Positions 1 to 8,964 of a stretch of 64,000 nucleotides of DNA are shown in pieces. This DNA is from Roseiarcus sp963782255 (GTDB lineage: Bacteria; Pseudomonadota; Alphaproteobacteria; Rhizobiales; Beijerinckiaceae): the NCBI GenBank assembly GCA_963782255.1, contig CAWAIS010000001.1, positions 2,356,001 through 2,420,000 on the forward strand, written 5' to 3'. The notes beneath the pieces were generated by a model. It worked only from the letters and a program-made list of their open reading frames with translations, did no database searches and had not been told where the DNA came from. Position 1 is the first letter of the stretch. Every line of letters begins with the position of its first letter. The position numbers were made by a program, and so were the translations under genes.

Positions 1-83
1 ACACCGAGCTCTCCGAACAAGATACTGAAACAGCGGCGAATACTGAACTTAGGCTTCAATGGCGCGGCGCCCCGTGGATGGCC

Positions 84-125
84 GGGACAAGCCCGGCAAT
101 GACGAAAAAACCGAAAGGAACGCCC
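84..125 (+). repeat. Dispersed intergenic repeat, copy 1
   Basis: This 42-bp stretch, with a small palindrome (GCCGGGACAAGCCCGGC) followed by GACGAAAAAACCGAAAG and CGCCC, recurs with few changes at 23227-23269. Both copies lie outside genes. The palindromic first half resembles REP-like intergenic repeats of Rhizobiales; that link is inference. The rest of 1-83 shows no gene I can support. Confidence 0.6.
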
Positions 126-287
126 CGTCTATAGCTAACGCCCAACATTTGCTTCCGAAAAGCCGCAAGTTGTGCTATGGTTTCTGCATGACCGCAAAAT
201 GTCTTCTCCGACCCAAGCTCAGGGTCAAGCTCGTCCAGGGCGAAGCCGTCGGCGCCGCTTGCCTTGACGACGAGGAGGGGCGAAGAA

Positions 288-361
288 AAAATTTTTCGCG
301 AAAATCCCTTGTAACCCATTGAAAAGGCTCGATTCGGACGAGAGAATCCAAGGAAATCCAA
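288..361 (-). repeat. Dispersed repeat, copy A (inverted relative to 12399-12474)
   Basis: Read on the minus strand, this segment goes from TTGGATTTCCTTGGATT through CTTTTCAATGGGTTAC to a TTTTTTC run. A similar 75-bp segment (roughly three quarters identical) lies on the plus strand at 12399-12474. It sits between the window edge and the 3' end of parC. Any translation here is low-complexity and looks spurious. Function unknown; it could be an old attachment or insertion scar. Confidence 0.5.
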
Positions 362-425
362 GCTTTTCCAACCCCTCCCCGGCGGCATTTTCGCGGTCAA
401 AAGGGGCTCATCCAAGGAAATCCAA
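346..425. repeat. Two 16-bp direct repeats downstream of parC
   Basis: The 16-mer ATCCAAGGAAATCCAA occurs at 346-361 and again, identical, at 410-425, 48 bp apart. The first copy overlaps the longer dispersed repeat at 288-361. A related CAAGGAAAATGCAAGG pattern lies at 12370-12416. No coding function seen. Confidence 0.6.
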
Positions 426-462
426 ATCCGCGCTGCTCATCGTCCACCCCACTCCCTAGTCG

Positions 463-2721
463 CTACGCAACCCCCTCAAACCGATTGTTCTTCGGGAACC
501 CCTTGGGTGGCAGGCGGCCGGCTTCGGCGCGGTTGCCGATCCATTCGGCGAGCTCGGACGGCGCCACGGTGAACGTGCGGCCGGCCGAGTCGCGCCACGT
601 CAGCCCGTCGGCGAGGATGAACACCTTGGCGTCGGACACGCCGCCGTCCTTGTAGCGCTGGAGGCGCGTGCCTTTGCCGCGCGCCATTTCGTTGAGCTGC
701 GAGACCGGGAAGACGATGAGCTTGCGGTTCTCTCCGATGACCGCGACGTGGTCGCCGGCGGCGGGAACGATGAGCGCCGCCGTCGCCTTGCCGCTCACGT
801 TGAGGACTGCTCGCCCCTTGCGGGTCGAGGACAAAAGGTCGTCTTCGCCGACGAGGAAGCCGTTGCCGTCGGACGCGACGACTAGGCGTTTCGCGCCCGG
901 CGCATAGGGCCAGACGGCGACGATCGCGGCGCTCTCGTCGATGTCGACGACAAGGCGGATCGGCTCGCCCTGCCCGCGGCCGCCGGGCAGCTTGGAGGCG
1001 TCGAGGGCGAAAACCTTGCCGTCGCCCGCGAGCACCAAAATCTTCGAGGTGGTCTCGGCGAAGAACGAGGTCTTCAGCCCATCGTCGGCCTTGAAGGTCG
1101 CGGAGGACAGGTCGGCCACCTGCCCTTTCAGCGCGCGAATCCAACCCTTCTTCGAGACGACGATCGTCACCGGCTCCCGCTCGATCATGGCTTCGGCCAT
1201 GTCCGCGACGATGACGTCGGGCGCCGCCTCGAACGAGGTGCGCCGCTTGCCGAGCTTCGTCTCGGGGCCGAACTTCTTCTTCACGTCGCGGACTTCGACC
1301 GCGATCGTCTGCCACTGCCTGCGGTCGCTCGCGAGCAAGGCCACGATCGACGCCTTCTCCTCACCGAGGTCCGTCTCCTCCTTGCGCAGCGTCATTTCTT
1401 CGAGCCGGCGCAGGCTCCTGAGGCGGGTGTCGAGGATATAGACCACCTGCGGATCGGTCAGGCTGAAGCGTGTTTTGAGCAACTCCTTCGGGTCGTCGTC
1501 CTCGCGGACGATGCGGATCACCTCGTCGAGATTGAGAAAGACGACGATCATGCCGGCGAGCAGCTCGAGCCGCTTGTCGATCGCCGCGAGCCGATGGCGC
1601 GACCGCCGGACGAGGACGACGCGGCGGTGGTCGAGCCATTGCTGAAGCGCCTCGGCGAGCGAGACGACCCTGGGCGTCACGCCGTCGACCAGCACGTTCA
1701 TATTGACGGGCACGCGCGTCTCGAGTTCGGTCAGGCGGAAGAGCAACTCCATGAGCGTCTCCGGCTCGACCGCGCGGGTGCGCGGCTCGAGCACGATGCG
1801 CACGTCCTCGGTCAATTCGTCGCGGACGTCGGCGAGGAGCGGCAGCTTGCGCTCGTTCAGGAGGTTCGCGATCTGCTCGATGAGGCGCGATTTCTGCACG
1901 CCGTAGGGAATCTCGGTCACGACCGCGACCCAGCCGCCACGCCCCGTCTCCTCCTTCCGCCAGCGTGCGCGGAGGCGAAAGGCGCCGCGGCCGGTGCGGT
2001 AGGTCTCGACGATCGCGGCCTTGTCGTCGGTGACGATGCCGCCGGTCGGGAAGTCGGGGCCGCGCACGAATTCGGCCAGCGCCTCGGATTCGGCGTCCGG
2101 ACGGGCGATGAGATAGAGCGCGGCGTCGCAGAGTTCGGCGATGTTGTGCGGCGGGATCGAGGTCGCCATGCCGACCGCGATGCCTTGCGCGCCGTTCGCG
2201 AGCAGGTTCGGCACGACCGACGGCATGACGATCGGCTCGCGCGCATCGCCCGAGTAATTGTCGCGCCAGTCGACCGAATCCTCCTCCACGCCCTCCATCA
2301 GGAGGCGGGCGACGTCGGTCATGCGCGCTTCGGTATAACGGTAGGCGGCGGCGTTATCGCCGTCGATGTTGCCGAAATTTCCCTGCCCCTCGACCAACGG
2401 ATAGCGCGAGGAAAAGTCCTGGGCGAGGCGCACGAGCGCCTCGTAAATCGCCTGGTCGCCGTGCGGATGGAACGAGCCCATCACATCGCCGACGATCTTC
2501 GCGCACTTCTTGAAGGCCGTGCCGGGATCGAGCCGCAAGATGTGCATGCCATAGAGAATGCGCCGATGGACGGGCTTCAGCCCATCGCGCGCGTCGGGCA
2601 GCGCCCGGCCCATGATGGTCGAGAGCGCGTAGGCGAGATAGCGCTCCTCGAGCGCATCGCGCAGGTTGACGTCGATCGGCGCCGAGGGGGGCGAAGGGGG
2701 CGGGGGCGCGGCTTTGGCCAT
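463..2721 (-). CDS. parC: DNA topoisomerase IV subunit A
   Basis: The 752-residue product is the A subunit of topoisomerase IV, which decatenates daughter chromosomes together with ParE. The length is typical for alphaproteobacterial ParC. The breakage-reunion core is clear: DARDGLKPVHRRILYGM near residue 45-60, HPHGDQAIYE at 85-94, and the catalytic Arg-Tyr pair at R128-Y129 (AAYRYTEARM). The C-terminal half has the beta-pinwheel repeats. A proline-rich stretch precedes the conserved start of the domain. GGGGGA lies just upstream of the ATG. The position equivalent to E. coli Ser80 in the quinolone-determining region is Gln90 here. No operon partner is on the same strand nearby; parE is not in the window. 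Confidence 0.96.
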   Translation of the reverse strand: MAKAAPPPPSPPSAPIDVNLRDALEERYLAYALSTIMGRALPDARDGLKPVHRRILYGMHILRLDPGTAFKKCAKIVGDVMGSFHPHGDQAIYEALVRLAQDFSSRYPLVEGQGNFGNIDGDNAAAYRYTEARMTDVARLLMEGVEEDSVDWRDNYSGDAREPIVMPSVVPNLLANGAQGIAVGMATSIPPHNIAELCDAALYLIARPDAESEALAEFVRGPDFPTGGIVTDDKAAIVETYRTGRGAFRLRARWRKEETGRGGWVAVVTEIPYGVQKSRLIEQIANLLNERKLPLLADVRDELTEDVRIVLEPRTRAVEPETLMELLFRLTELETRVPVNMNVLVDGVTPRVVSLAEALQQWLDHRRVVLVRRSRHRLAAIDKRLELLAGMIVVFLNLDEVIRIVREDDDPKELLKTRFSLTDPQVVYILDTRLRSLRRLEEMTLRKEETDLGEEKASIVALLASDRRQWQTIAVEVRDVKKKFGPETKLGKRRTSFEAAPDVIVADMAEAMIEREPVTIVVSKKGWIRALKGQVADLSSATFKADDGLKTSFFAETTSKILVLAGDGKVFALDASKLPGGRGQGEPIRLVVDIDESAAIVAVWPYAPGAKRLVVASDGNGFLVGEDDLLSSTRKGRAVLNVSGKATAALIVPAAGDHVAVIGENRKLIVFPVSQLNEMARGKGTRLQRYKDGGVSDAKVFILADGLTWRDSAGRTFTVAPSELAEWIGNRAEAGRLPPKGFPKNNRFEGVA

Positions 2722-2894
2722 GGGTCCCCCGGTTAACCCGGGCCGTGAGTCGCGGCAAGAGGAGGCTCAGGTCCTCAAACTCCGCCTGCTGAATGGATGG
2801 GCAGTGCGGTGAAGAAGAGAAGTGTCTGATTCTGTTTTTGTTCTGAGATTAGGCGCGACTCAGGTAGCTTTCACCCAATGGGTGGAAGGGACGC

Positions 2895-4283
2895 GTGATG
2901 GTTGGGGAGCGGCTGGGTTTCGAGATTGACGATGCGCTGGAGACGAGTTTGGTCACGCCGCGGGCTGGCGTTCCAAGCCTGATTGAGGCGTTCCGCCAGA
3001 CCGGAGCGGCGGCGATGATCGACAATTGGGTGAAGGTGAAGACGCGCAAGCGCGGACTGTCGTCGTCGCAGATGGTGGAGAGCCTGCTGGCGCTGTGGGC
3101 GGCCGGGGGCGAGTGCTGCGAGGACCTCGATCGTCTCCGACAGGACGCGGCGCTGGCTGGGCTGCTTGGCTACGAGCTGCCGGCGGCCCAAACGGCGCGC
3201 GACTTTTTGACCGGCTTTCATGAGGACGATCTGCCGCTTTTGCATGAGGGCAAGTCGACCGTGCCTTCGGAAAGCGCGCCGCTCCTGGGCTTGGCCGCCG
3301 CCAATCGCGAGCTGATCCTCGATCTGCAATGCCGCAAGCCGGTGCGGTCGGCGACGCTCGACATCGACGCGACGGTGATCGCTTCGAGCAAGCGCAGCGC
3401 CAAACACACGTTCGAAGGCGAACGCGGCTACCAGCCGGTTCTGGCCTTGTGGGCGGAGCAGGACGTCATCGTCGCCGACGAGTTCCGCGACGGCAACGCG
3501 CCGGCGGGCTGCGGCAATGCGCGGATGATCGAGAAGGCGGTGGCGGCGCTGCCGGGAACCTTCGACAAAATCTATGTTCGCGGCGACAGCGCTGTTTATG
3601 AGCACGAAGCCATGACCTTCATGGACGAGCGCGCCATCGCCTACGCCATCAGCGCCGACATGAGCGCTCCGTTGAAGCAGGCGATCCTGGCGCTGCCGAA
3701 CGATCATTGGAAGCCTGCGGACGTGGAAGCGGGCCGCGTGCGCGAATGGGCGGAGGTCAACTACCTTCCCGACGACGGCGTGTACAAGAAGGACCAGGTC
3801 ACGCCGCGCCGCTATCTGGCGCTTCGCGTTCGTCCCGCCCAAGGCGATTTGCTGGGCTCGGAGGAAGGCGTCAGACACTTCTGCATCGTCACCAATCGCT
3901 CCGATCCCAAGGGCGGCAGCGGCCTCGACATCATCAGCTGGCATCGCGGCAAAGCGGGAACGATCGAGCACACCCACGACGTGCTGGTGAATGAACTCGC
4001 CGGGTGGGCGCTGCCGAACCAGAAGTTCGGCGCCAACGCCTGGCTGCGGCTCAACGCGCTCCTGTACAATCTTCTATCCGCGTTCAAGCGCGTCGGCTTA
4101 CCCGAGGATTTGCGCGAGGCCAGACCCAAGCGACTGCGCTTCCTCGTCCTCAACTCGGTGGGAAAGGTCGTCCGCCACGCCCGCCAGACCCTCCTGCGCT
4201 TCGCCACCGACCTCGCCAGAACCCTCGCCGACGCCCCTCGTGTGTTCTTCAACCTCCCAAGACCCCGGCTAGCCGGGGTTTGA
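2895..4283 (+). CDS. IS1380-family transposase
   Basis: The 462-residue protein matches the IS1380 DDE transposase pattern: an N-terminal helical part, DIDATVIASSKR (first acidic motif, about residue 156), a central VRGDSAVYEHEAM motif and the C-terminal NAWLRLNALLYNLLSAFKR region with the conserved acidic and aromatic residues. It lies alone between parC and a small secreted protein gene on the same strand. A weak pair of ends (AGGCGC at 2851-2856 and GCGCCT at 4338-4343) could mark the element, but I see no target duplication, so the boundaries are unresolved. The frame is intact, so the element may be active. Confidence 0.88.
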   Translation: MMVGERLGFEIDDALETSLVTPRAGVPSLIEAFRQTGAAAMIDNWVKVKTRKRGLSSSQMVESLLALWAAGGECCEDLDRLRQDAALAGLLGYELPAAQTARDFLTGFHEDDLPLLHEGKSTVPSESAPLLGLAAANRELILDLQCRKPVRSATLDIDATVIASSKRSAKHTFEGERGYQPVLALWAEQDVIVADEFRDGNAPAGCGNARMIEKAVAALPGTFDKIYVRGDSAVYEHEAMTFMDERAIAYAISADMSAPLKQAILALPNDHWKPADVEAGRVREWAEVNYLPDDGVYKKDQVTPRRYLALRVRPAQGDLLGSEEGVRHFCIVTNRSDPKGGSGLDIISWHRGKAGTIEHTHDVLVNELAGWALPNQKFGANAWLRLNALLYNLLSAFKRVGLPEDLREARPKRLRFLVLNSVGKVVRHARQTLLRFATDLARTLADAPRVFFNLPRPRLAGV

Positions 4284-4413
4284 GGTCAGGCCGGATCGTT
4301 CAGGGGCGCCCCATTGCGGCGTCGCTGACGCCGCCCGGCGCCTCAAATAAAACTCCGTCTAACTTTTCCCTTCGCCCGCCGGACGCTCAAGCAACTCTTG
4401 AGCAGCAACTGCG

Positions 4414-4438
4414 GGAACTCCCCTGGCTCCGAACCGTT
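4414..4438 (+). promoter_or_regulatory. EcfG-type general stress promoter candidate
   Basis: GGAAC at 4414-4418 and CGTT at 4435-4438 are separated by exactly 16 bases. This matches the GGAAC-N16/17-CGTT consensus of the alphaproteobacterial general-stress sigma factor EcfG. It lies 106 bp upstream of the ATG at 4545, which would give a leader of about 100 nt. Promoter activity is inferred. Confidence 0.5.
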
Positions 4439-4544
4439 TTTGCGTTGATTGAGCCGCAGTGTCGCCCAGACTTGTTGGTACGTGAGAGGAATCGGTCCAG
4501 GGATAGGTCGCCTCAGGAAAAACTGCCACGCTGAGGATGCTGTT

Positions 4545-4862
4545 ATGAGGACAAGCCTAGCAGTTCTTTCATTCGCCTTGTGCTGCGGCGTTGCCGAGGC
4601 CCATGACGTTTGGGCCAATGGAAAAGTCGTGCCGGCTTGGGTTAAGGCCGCTTGCTGCGGTCCGGACGACGTTCATCATCTGCGCCCGGACCAGGTCCAT
4701 CGCGTTTCCGAGGACTATTACATGGTCGACGGCTACAATCAAAGGATTCCGGCGCGCAACGCGTTGCCGAGCCAAGACGGCGACTATTGGATTTTTTATA
4801 GAGATAATGCCGGCGGGACGCAGTCGGGGGTCTATTGCTTCTTCGTCCCGATGGACTTCTGA
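4545..4862 (+). CDS. Small secreted protein, function unknown
   Basis: A 105-residue protein with an N-terminal signal peptide (MRTSLAVLSFALCCGVAEA, cleavage predicted before HDVWANG). The mature part carries a CC pair, an HH pair and a C-terminal CFFVPMDF, so disulfides or metal binding are possible. The ATG at 4545 is preferred over upstream in-frame starts because GAGG sits just before it and the signal peptide begins there. I recognise no named family. It is preceded by an EcfG-like promoter motif at 4414-4438 and faces the convergent gene ending at 4923. Confidence 0.75.
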   Translation: MRTSLAVLSFALCCGVAEAHDVWANGKVVPAWVKAACCGPDDVHHLRPDQVHRVSEDYYMVDGYNQRIPARNALPSQDGDYWIFYRDNAGGTQSGVYCFFVPMDF

Positions 4863-4885
4863 AGCTTCGAGAGGCGCGCGGCTTA

Positions 4886-4907
4886 GCGCGGCTCATGGTG
4901 GCCGCGC
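4886..4907. terminator. Hairpin between convergent genes
   Basis: GCGCGGC (4886-4892) pairs with GCCGCGC (4901-4907) around an 8-base loop, in the 60-bp gap between two convergent genes. There is no T-tract, so termination is only a guess from position. Confidence 0.3.
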
Positions 4908-4922
4908 CAACGCGTCGGCCTT

Positions 4923-5441
4923 TCAGCCCCGCCGCTCCAACTCGATCCGCACGTCGGCAATGTCGCCGCCGCTGGGTGCGATGTTGACCGCCTGACGTCG
5001 CCCGTCCGACACGAGCGAAATCCCGGCTGTGAAGCCAGGCCCGACGACCGCTCCTTCGAATTGACCGCCGTCAATTCGTCCAGTCAGCTCGCCTGAAATG
5101 TTACGCGTCTGTTCTTCCCAGCGGCCGCGCACGGTTTCGCCCGAAGCCTCGACGTAGCTCTGAATGTCGATCCGGTAGCTGGCGCTCGCGCAAATAATCG
5201 TCTGTGACAGGGCCTCGCCGCGTTGGGACTCCTCATAGTTCGCCCGGCAACGGATCCGCTCGCGGTCGCCGTTGGCGCCGATGACCTGGCCGCCACCGGT
5301 CCAGTCGCCGGCGAAGCGCGCGAAGGGGCTCGCCGCGGCCAGACCCGGGTGCGCCCACAATGCGGCGGCGCCGCACACGGCGGCAGCTAAGATTGCAGTC
5401 CGAATCGAAGCGTTCGAACTGGGCGGCAAAACAAAGGACAT
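4923..5441 (-). CDS. Secreted protein downstream of an MMPL exporter, function unknown
   Basis: A 172-residue protein beginning MSFVLPPSSNASIRTAIL, with a hydrophobic signal sequence ending around LAAA. The mature part (FARFAGDWTGGGQV...) looks like a compact beta-rich domain. It has two cysteines (RCRANYE and IICASAS) that could form a disulfide. The start at 5441 is decided by a strong Shine-Dalgarno sequence, GGAGGAG, 6 bases upstream; the in-frame ATG at 5462 lacks one. It follows the exporter gene by about 20 bp on the same strand, so co-transcription is likely and a role near the exporter's cargo is a possible inference. No family recognised. Confidence 0.75.
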   Translation of the reverse strand: MSFVLPPSSNASIRTAILAAAVCGAAALWAHPGLAAASPFARFAGDWTGGGQVIGANGDRERIRCRANYEESQRGEALSQTIICASASYRIDIQSYVEASGETVRGRWEEQTRNISGELTGRIDGGQFEGAVVGPGFTAGISLVSDGRRQAVNIAPSGGDIADVRIELERRG

Positions 5442-5462
5442 GTTCTTCTCCTCCTGGTTCAT

Positions 5463-7835
5463 TCACGCGGACTTCCGAGTGAGATGCGCAAAGCGCGGTG
5501 GGCCTCCCCATCTCAGCCGCAGGAGCGCGGTGATGACGGGGCGCAGGATCAAAAGGTCGCCGGCGAGCGCGGTCAGCATTGCGAAGGCGCTGAGCCAGCC
5601 GAACAGGCGAAGCATCGGAAGGTTCGAGAAGACGAGAGCCGCGAGGCCGCAGCTGAGAACGAAGGTCGTGAGAATGAGGGCCGGGCCGACAAGCACGGTC
5701 GCTCGCTCGACCGCGATCGCTGGATCGTCGCCCGCCCGTCGCTCGCGGATCATGCGATTGAGGAAATGGATCGTCGCGCTCAACCCCAGGCCGAACGAAA
5801 CTGTGAGTGCGATGACGCCGGCGAACTGCAGACCGTAACCCAGGAGCCGCAGCAAGGAACCGGCGGCTACGACCGGAAAGACGCCCGGAAGAAGACAGGC
5901 CGCGCCTATGGCGACCGAGCGGAACGCAAGTCCGATGAAGGCCGCGACGAAGACGAACTCGACCGTCAGCGCGCGATTGAGCGCGTTGATCATGCCTGCG
6001 CTGTTGCGCGCAGCGATGACCGAGAGCCCCGTCACCGCGATCTTGTAGCCAGGGTGCGCCGCGCGTACTGCGTTCAGCCGTGCGTCGAGCCGATCCACAA
6101 TGGGGACGAGCTTCGTAAGATTTTTGTCGGGCACGAGGCCGGATACAATGACGGCGTTCTCATTCTGCGAGATGAATCGCCGCACGAGATAGCGCGGCAG
6201 CAGATCGACATATTGCTTCAACACCGCCACGCTGCTTTGCCCCATTTTTTCAACGAGCCAGCGCCGCAACGTCTCGAGCGACCAGACATTGCCTATTCCC
6301 GGCTCGCTTTCGAGGGCCTCGTGCACCTCGGCGATCGTCGAAAGCGTCTGAGGAGCGTAGAGGCTGATCCCGGGAGGGAACGTGATGAGCACGTCGATCG
6401 GGTTGGAGCCGGTCAGCTCCGCATCCAGGTGGCGATTTGCTTGCGTAGCCTGCTCCTTGTCGGGAACCTGATCGGCGAGCCGATAGCTCGGCTGCAAACC
6501 GGAATAGAAGAAGGCGAGCGCCGCGACAGCGACAAGTCCGAAGAAGCTGTACAGGCTAGGCCGGCGCACCATTCTCCGCGCAATCCACGAGCAAAAGCTT
6601 CTCAGTGCGATGACGCCGGGGTCAGCAACCTTAAGGTTCGCGACGAAGCGGGCCTCGTCCCCGATCAAGATGACGCCGAGCACGGGGACGAGCGAGAGCA
6701 CGGTCACGAGCGCGATCGCGGTGGTGAGAAATCCCGCCTCGCCGAACCCGCGAATGAGGTCGCTCGAGGATGTGAGAAGACCGAGCAGCGAGAGCGCTGC
6801 CGCCGCGTGCGTGAGGACGCAAGCGGGTCCCACAACGAGAACGGCGTTGCGAAAGGCGGTCCGCTTATCCATGCCCGCCATCAATCGATCGCGCGCCGCG
6901 AAGGTGAGCTGCATGCTGTCGGAAAAGCTGATGACCATGATGAGTGGCGTCATCACGTTAAGGAACATGTTGAGCCGGAAACCGATCCAGCCCAGTGTGC
7001 CGAGCGCGAACACGATTGCGATCAATGGCGGACCGGCGGCGACGGCCATCAGCGAGAATCGCCGGAAAAAGAGCGCCGCGACCACGCACCCCAGCGCGAA
7101 ACCGACTGCGTTGTAGAGGATGCGATCACGCTCGATGGCGCGGCGAATCTCGAGCTGCATGACCGGTACGCCCGAAAGCTCCGAGGTGAGATCCGCGCCC
7201 TGCAGGTCTTGGCTCATGGTCTCGCGGATGTCGGCGACCGTCCCTTGCAGCCGGTCGCTGTCGGCGACCGTGGGGTCGAGCGAAAGAACGATCAGCGCAA
7301 GCCGACCGTCAGTGGACAGGAGTTTGCCTCGAATGAGCTCATTGCCCATAACGCGCTCGACAAGCTCGTGATAGGTCTCCCCCTGCGGCAGATTTTCTGG
7401 AAACAGCGGCGTCGGAATGCCGCCGTTTTGGGAGGGCTCACGCGCCGAAAACATCGAGATGACGCCGCGCGCTCCGTCGATCAATTGCAGGTCCGTGACC
7501 AGCGAGCGCAACTTTTCGACCAACTCGCGCGCAAGCAGCGTCTTCCCCGAGACGACCACAAGGACGTCGTATTCGCTTGACGGAAACTCGTGCGACACCT
7601 CTTGGTACTGCTCGAACGCCGACGAATCCGACCGGAACAGCTGACTGAGGGAATCATCGACCTTGATCCTCTGGATTCCGATAACAGCGAAGACGCCGAA
7701 CGCGAGCGCGATTGCGAGCGAGAGCCATGGCGCACGCAACGGCGCGAGCCCAAAACGCTCAACGCCGAGCGCGAGCGCAGGAATTCGCTGGTTCCGGTCC
7801 TCCTCGCTCGCGACAATTCGATTGCGCACGTTCAC
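5463..7835 (-). CDS. MMPL/RND-superfamily exporter
   Basis: A 790-residue inner-membrane transporter with the two-fold RND layout. TM1 is near the start, followed by a large periplasmic loop (KVDDSLSQLF...), a block of TM helices with the sterol-sensing-like segment (ISFSDSMQLTFAARDR), a second periplasmic loop (YRLADQVPDKEQATQANRHL) and a final TM block (SFGLGLSATIHFLNRM). Such proteins use the proton gradient to export lipids or other hydrophobic molecules; the substrate here is unknown. The GTG at 7835 is preferred because GAGG lies 8 bases upstream. An in-frame ATG at 7898 would add 21 unconserved-looking residues. The gene is divergent from the ABC transporter at 8037 and abuts the secreted-protein gene downstream. 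A hopanoid transporter (HpnN-like) is one alternative, but no hopanoid genes are nearby. Confidence 0.85.
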   Translation of the reverse strand: MNVRNRIVASEEDRNQRIPALALGVERFGLAPLRAPWLSLAIALAFGVFAVIGIQRIKVDDSLSQLFRSDSSAFEQYQEVSHEFPSSEYDVLVVVSGKTLLARELVEKLRSLVTDLQLIDGARGVISMFSAREPSQNGGIPTPLFPENLPQGETYHELVERVMGNELIRGKLLSTDGRLALIVLSLDPTVADSDRLQGTVADIRETMSQDLQGADLTSELSGVPVMQLEIRRAIERDRILYNAVGFALGCVVAALFFRRFSLMAVAAGPPLIAIVFALGTLGWIGFRLNMFLNVMTPLIMVISFSDSMQLTFAARDRLMAGMDKRTAFRNAVLVVGPACVLTHAAAALSLLGLLTSSSDLIRGFGEAGFLTTAIALVTVLSLVPVLGVILIGDEARFVANLKVADPGVIALRSFCSWIARRMVRRPSLYSFFGLVAVAALAFFYSGLQPSYRLADQVPDKEQATQANRHLDAELTGSNPIDVLITFPPGISLYAPQTLSTIAEVHEALESEPGIGNVWSLETLRRWLVEKMGQSSVAVLKQYVDLLPRYLVRRFISQNENAVIVSGLVPDKNLTKLVPIVDRLDARLNAVRAAHPGYKIAVTGLSVIAARNSAGMINALNRALTVEFVFVAAFIGLAFRSVAIGAACLLPGVFPVVAAGSLLRLLGYGLQFAGVIALTVSFGLGLSATIHFLNRMIRERRAGDDPAIAVERATVLVGPALILTTFVLSCGLAALVFSNLPMLRLFGWLSAFAMLTALAGDLLILRPVITALLRLRWGGPPRFAHLTRKSA

Positions 7836-8036
7836 GGGCAGGTCCTCGGGGCCAAACGAATCCGTTCCGCCGAAAGGCGGCCGAAGACACACGGCCACTC
7901 GAGAAGCACAACGTTTGTCGGCGCGATTGGCTCCCGCCGCCGATATGCATAGGCCCCAGACGTCCGCAGGCCAGTGACTGCCTTGGCCGCGCCCGCTACA
8001 TTGGGAATGAGAAAGCGGGCTTTAGAGGGACGCCGA

Positions 8037-8964
8037 ATGCCGCCAATGATCTCCGCCGCCGCTGTCACCAAACGCTATGCGGCGGGGCTCCTGGCGCTCA
8101 ATTCCGTCGATCTCGCGATCGAAAAGGGCGAGATCTTTGCGCTTCTCGGTCCGAATGGGGCCGGCAAGACGACCCTGATCGGCGTTATTTGCGGCATCGT
8201 CTCGATGACGTCGGGCAGGGTCTCGGTCGACGGGCACGACGTCATGCGGGACTTCCGCGCCGCTCGCTCGAAGATCGGGCTTGTGCCGCAGGAGATCGCG
8301 CTCGATATTTTCTCGACGGTCTGGGCGACGGTCTCGTTCAGCCGTCGCCTGTTCGGCCGTCCGACCGACGCCGCATTTATTGAGCGGCTGTTGCGCGATC
8401 TCTCGCTCTGGGAGAAGCGCTCGAGCCGCGTCGTCGAGCTGTCCGGCGGCATGAAACGCCGCGTCATGATCGCAAAGGCCTTGGCCCATGAACCGGAAGT
8501 GCTGTTCCTCGACGAGCCGACCGCGGGCGTCGACGTCAATTTGCGCCGCGACATGTGGGCGCTTGTGCGGCGGCTGCGCGACGAGGGCGTGACCGTGATC
8601 CTAACCACGCATTACATCGAGGAGGCCGAGGAGATGGCCGATCGCGTCGGCGTCATCAACAACGGCCGCATCATCCTGGTCGAGGACAAGGGGCGGCTCA
8701 TGCGCAAGCTCGGCAAGCGGCGACTGACGCTCGCGCTGCACGATCCCTTGCCGAGGCTGCCGGCAGAGCTCGCAGGCTGGCCGCTCGAACTCGAAGACGA
8801 AGGCCGTCGGCTCTCATATCGTTTCGACGCGGCCGCGGAAGACACCGGCGTTCCGACGTTGCTCCGTCGAACTCGATGAGCTCGGCGTCGACTTCAAAGA
8901 TTTGGAGACTACGACGAGCAGCCTCGAGGACATCTTCGTCGACCTTGTGAAACGCGCGGCATGA
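8037..8964 (+). pseudogene. ABC-2 exporter ATPase, C-terminus frameshifted
   Basis: This encodes the nucleotide-binding subunit of an ABC-2-type exporter. Walker A is LGPNGAGKTT, the signature is ELSGGMKRR, Walker B is VLFLDEPTAGVD and the H-loop is TTHYIEE. The reading frame from 8037 stops at 8879 after an abrupt PTLLRRTR tail. The expected ending (ELDELGVDFKDL, then SLEDIFVDLVKR) lies in the +1 frame and ends at 8962-8964. One extra base around 8861-8868 explains the break. With the frame restored, the gene overlaps the permease start by ATGA, as expected of an operon. The catalytic core is intact, so the truncated 280-residue product might still work. Sequencing error is an equal possibility. 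Confidence 0.85.

Noticed and set aside
476..2758. Several long arginine-rich frames antisense to or shifted within parC
   Set aside because: They are shadow frames of a high-GC gene; composition is Arg/Ala/Gly-rich and no domain is recognisable.
5484..7580. A 698-residue plus-strand frame opposite the MMPL exporter
   Set aside because: Highly charged, low-complexity antisense of a well recognised membrane protein.
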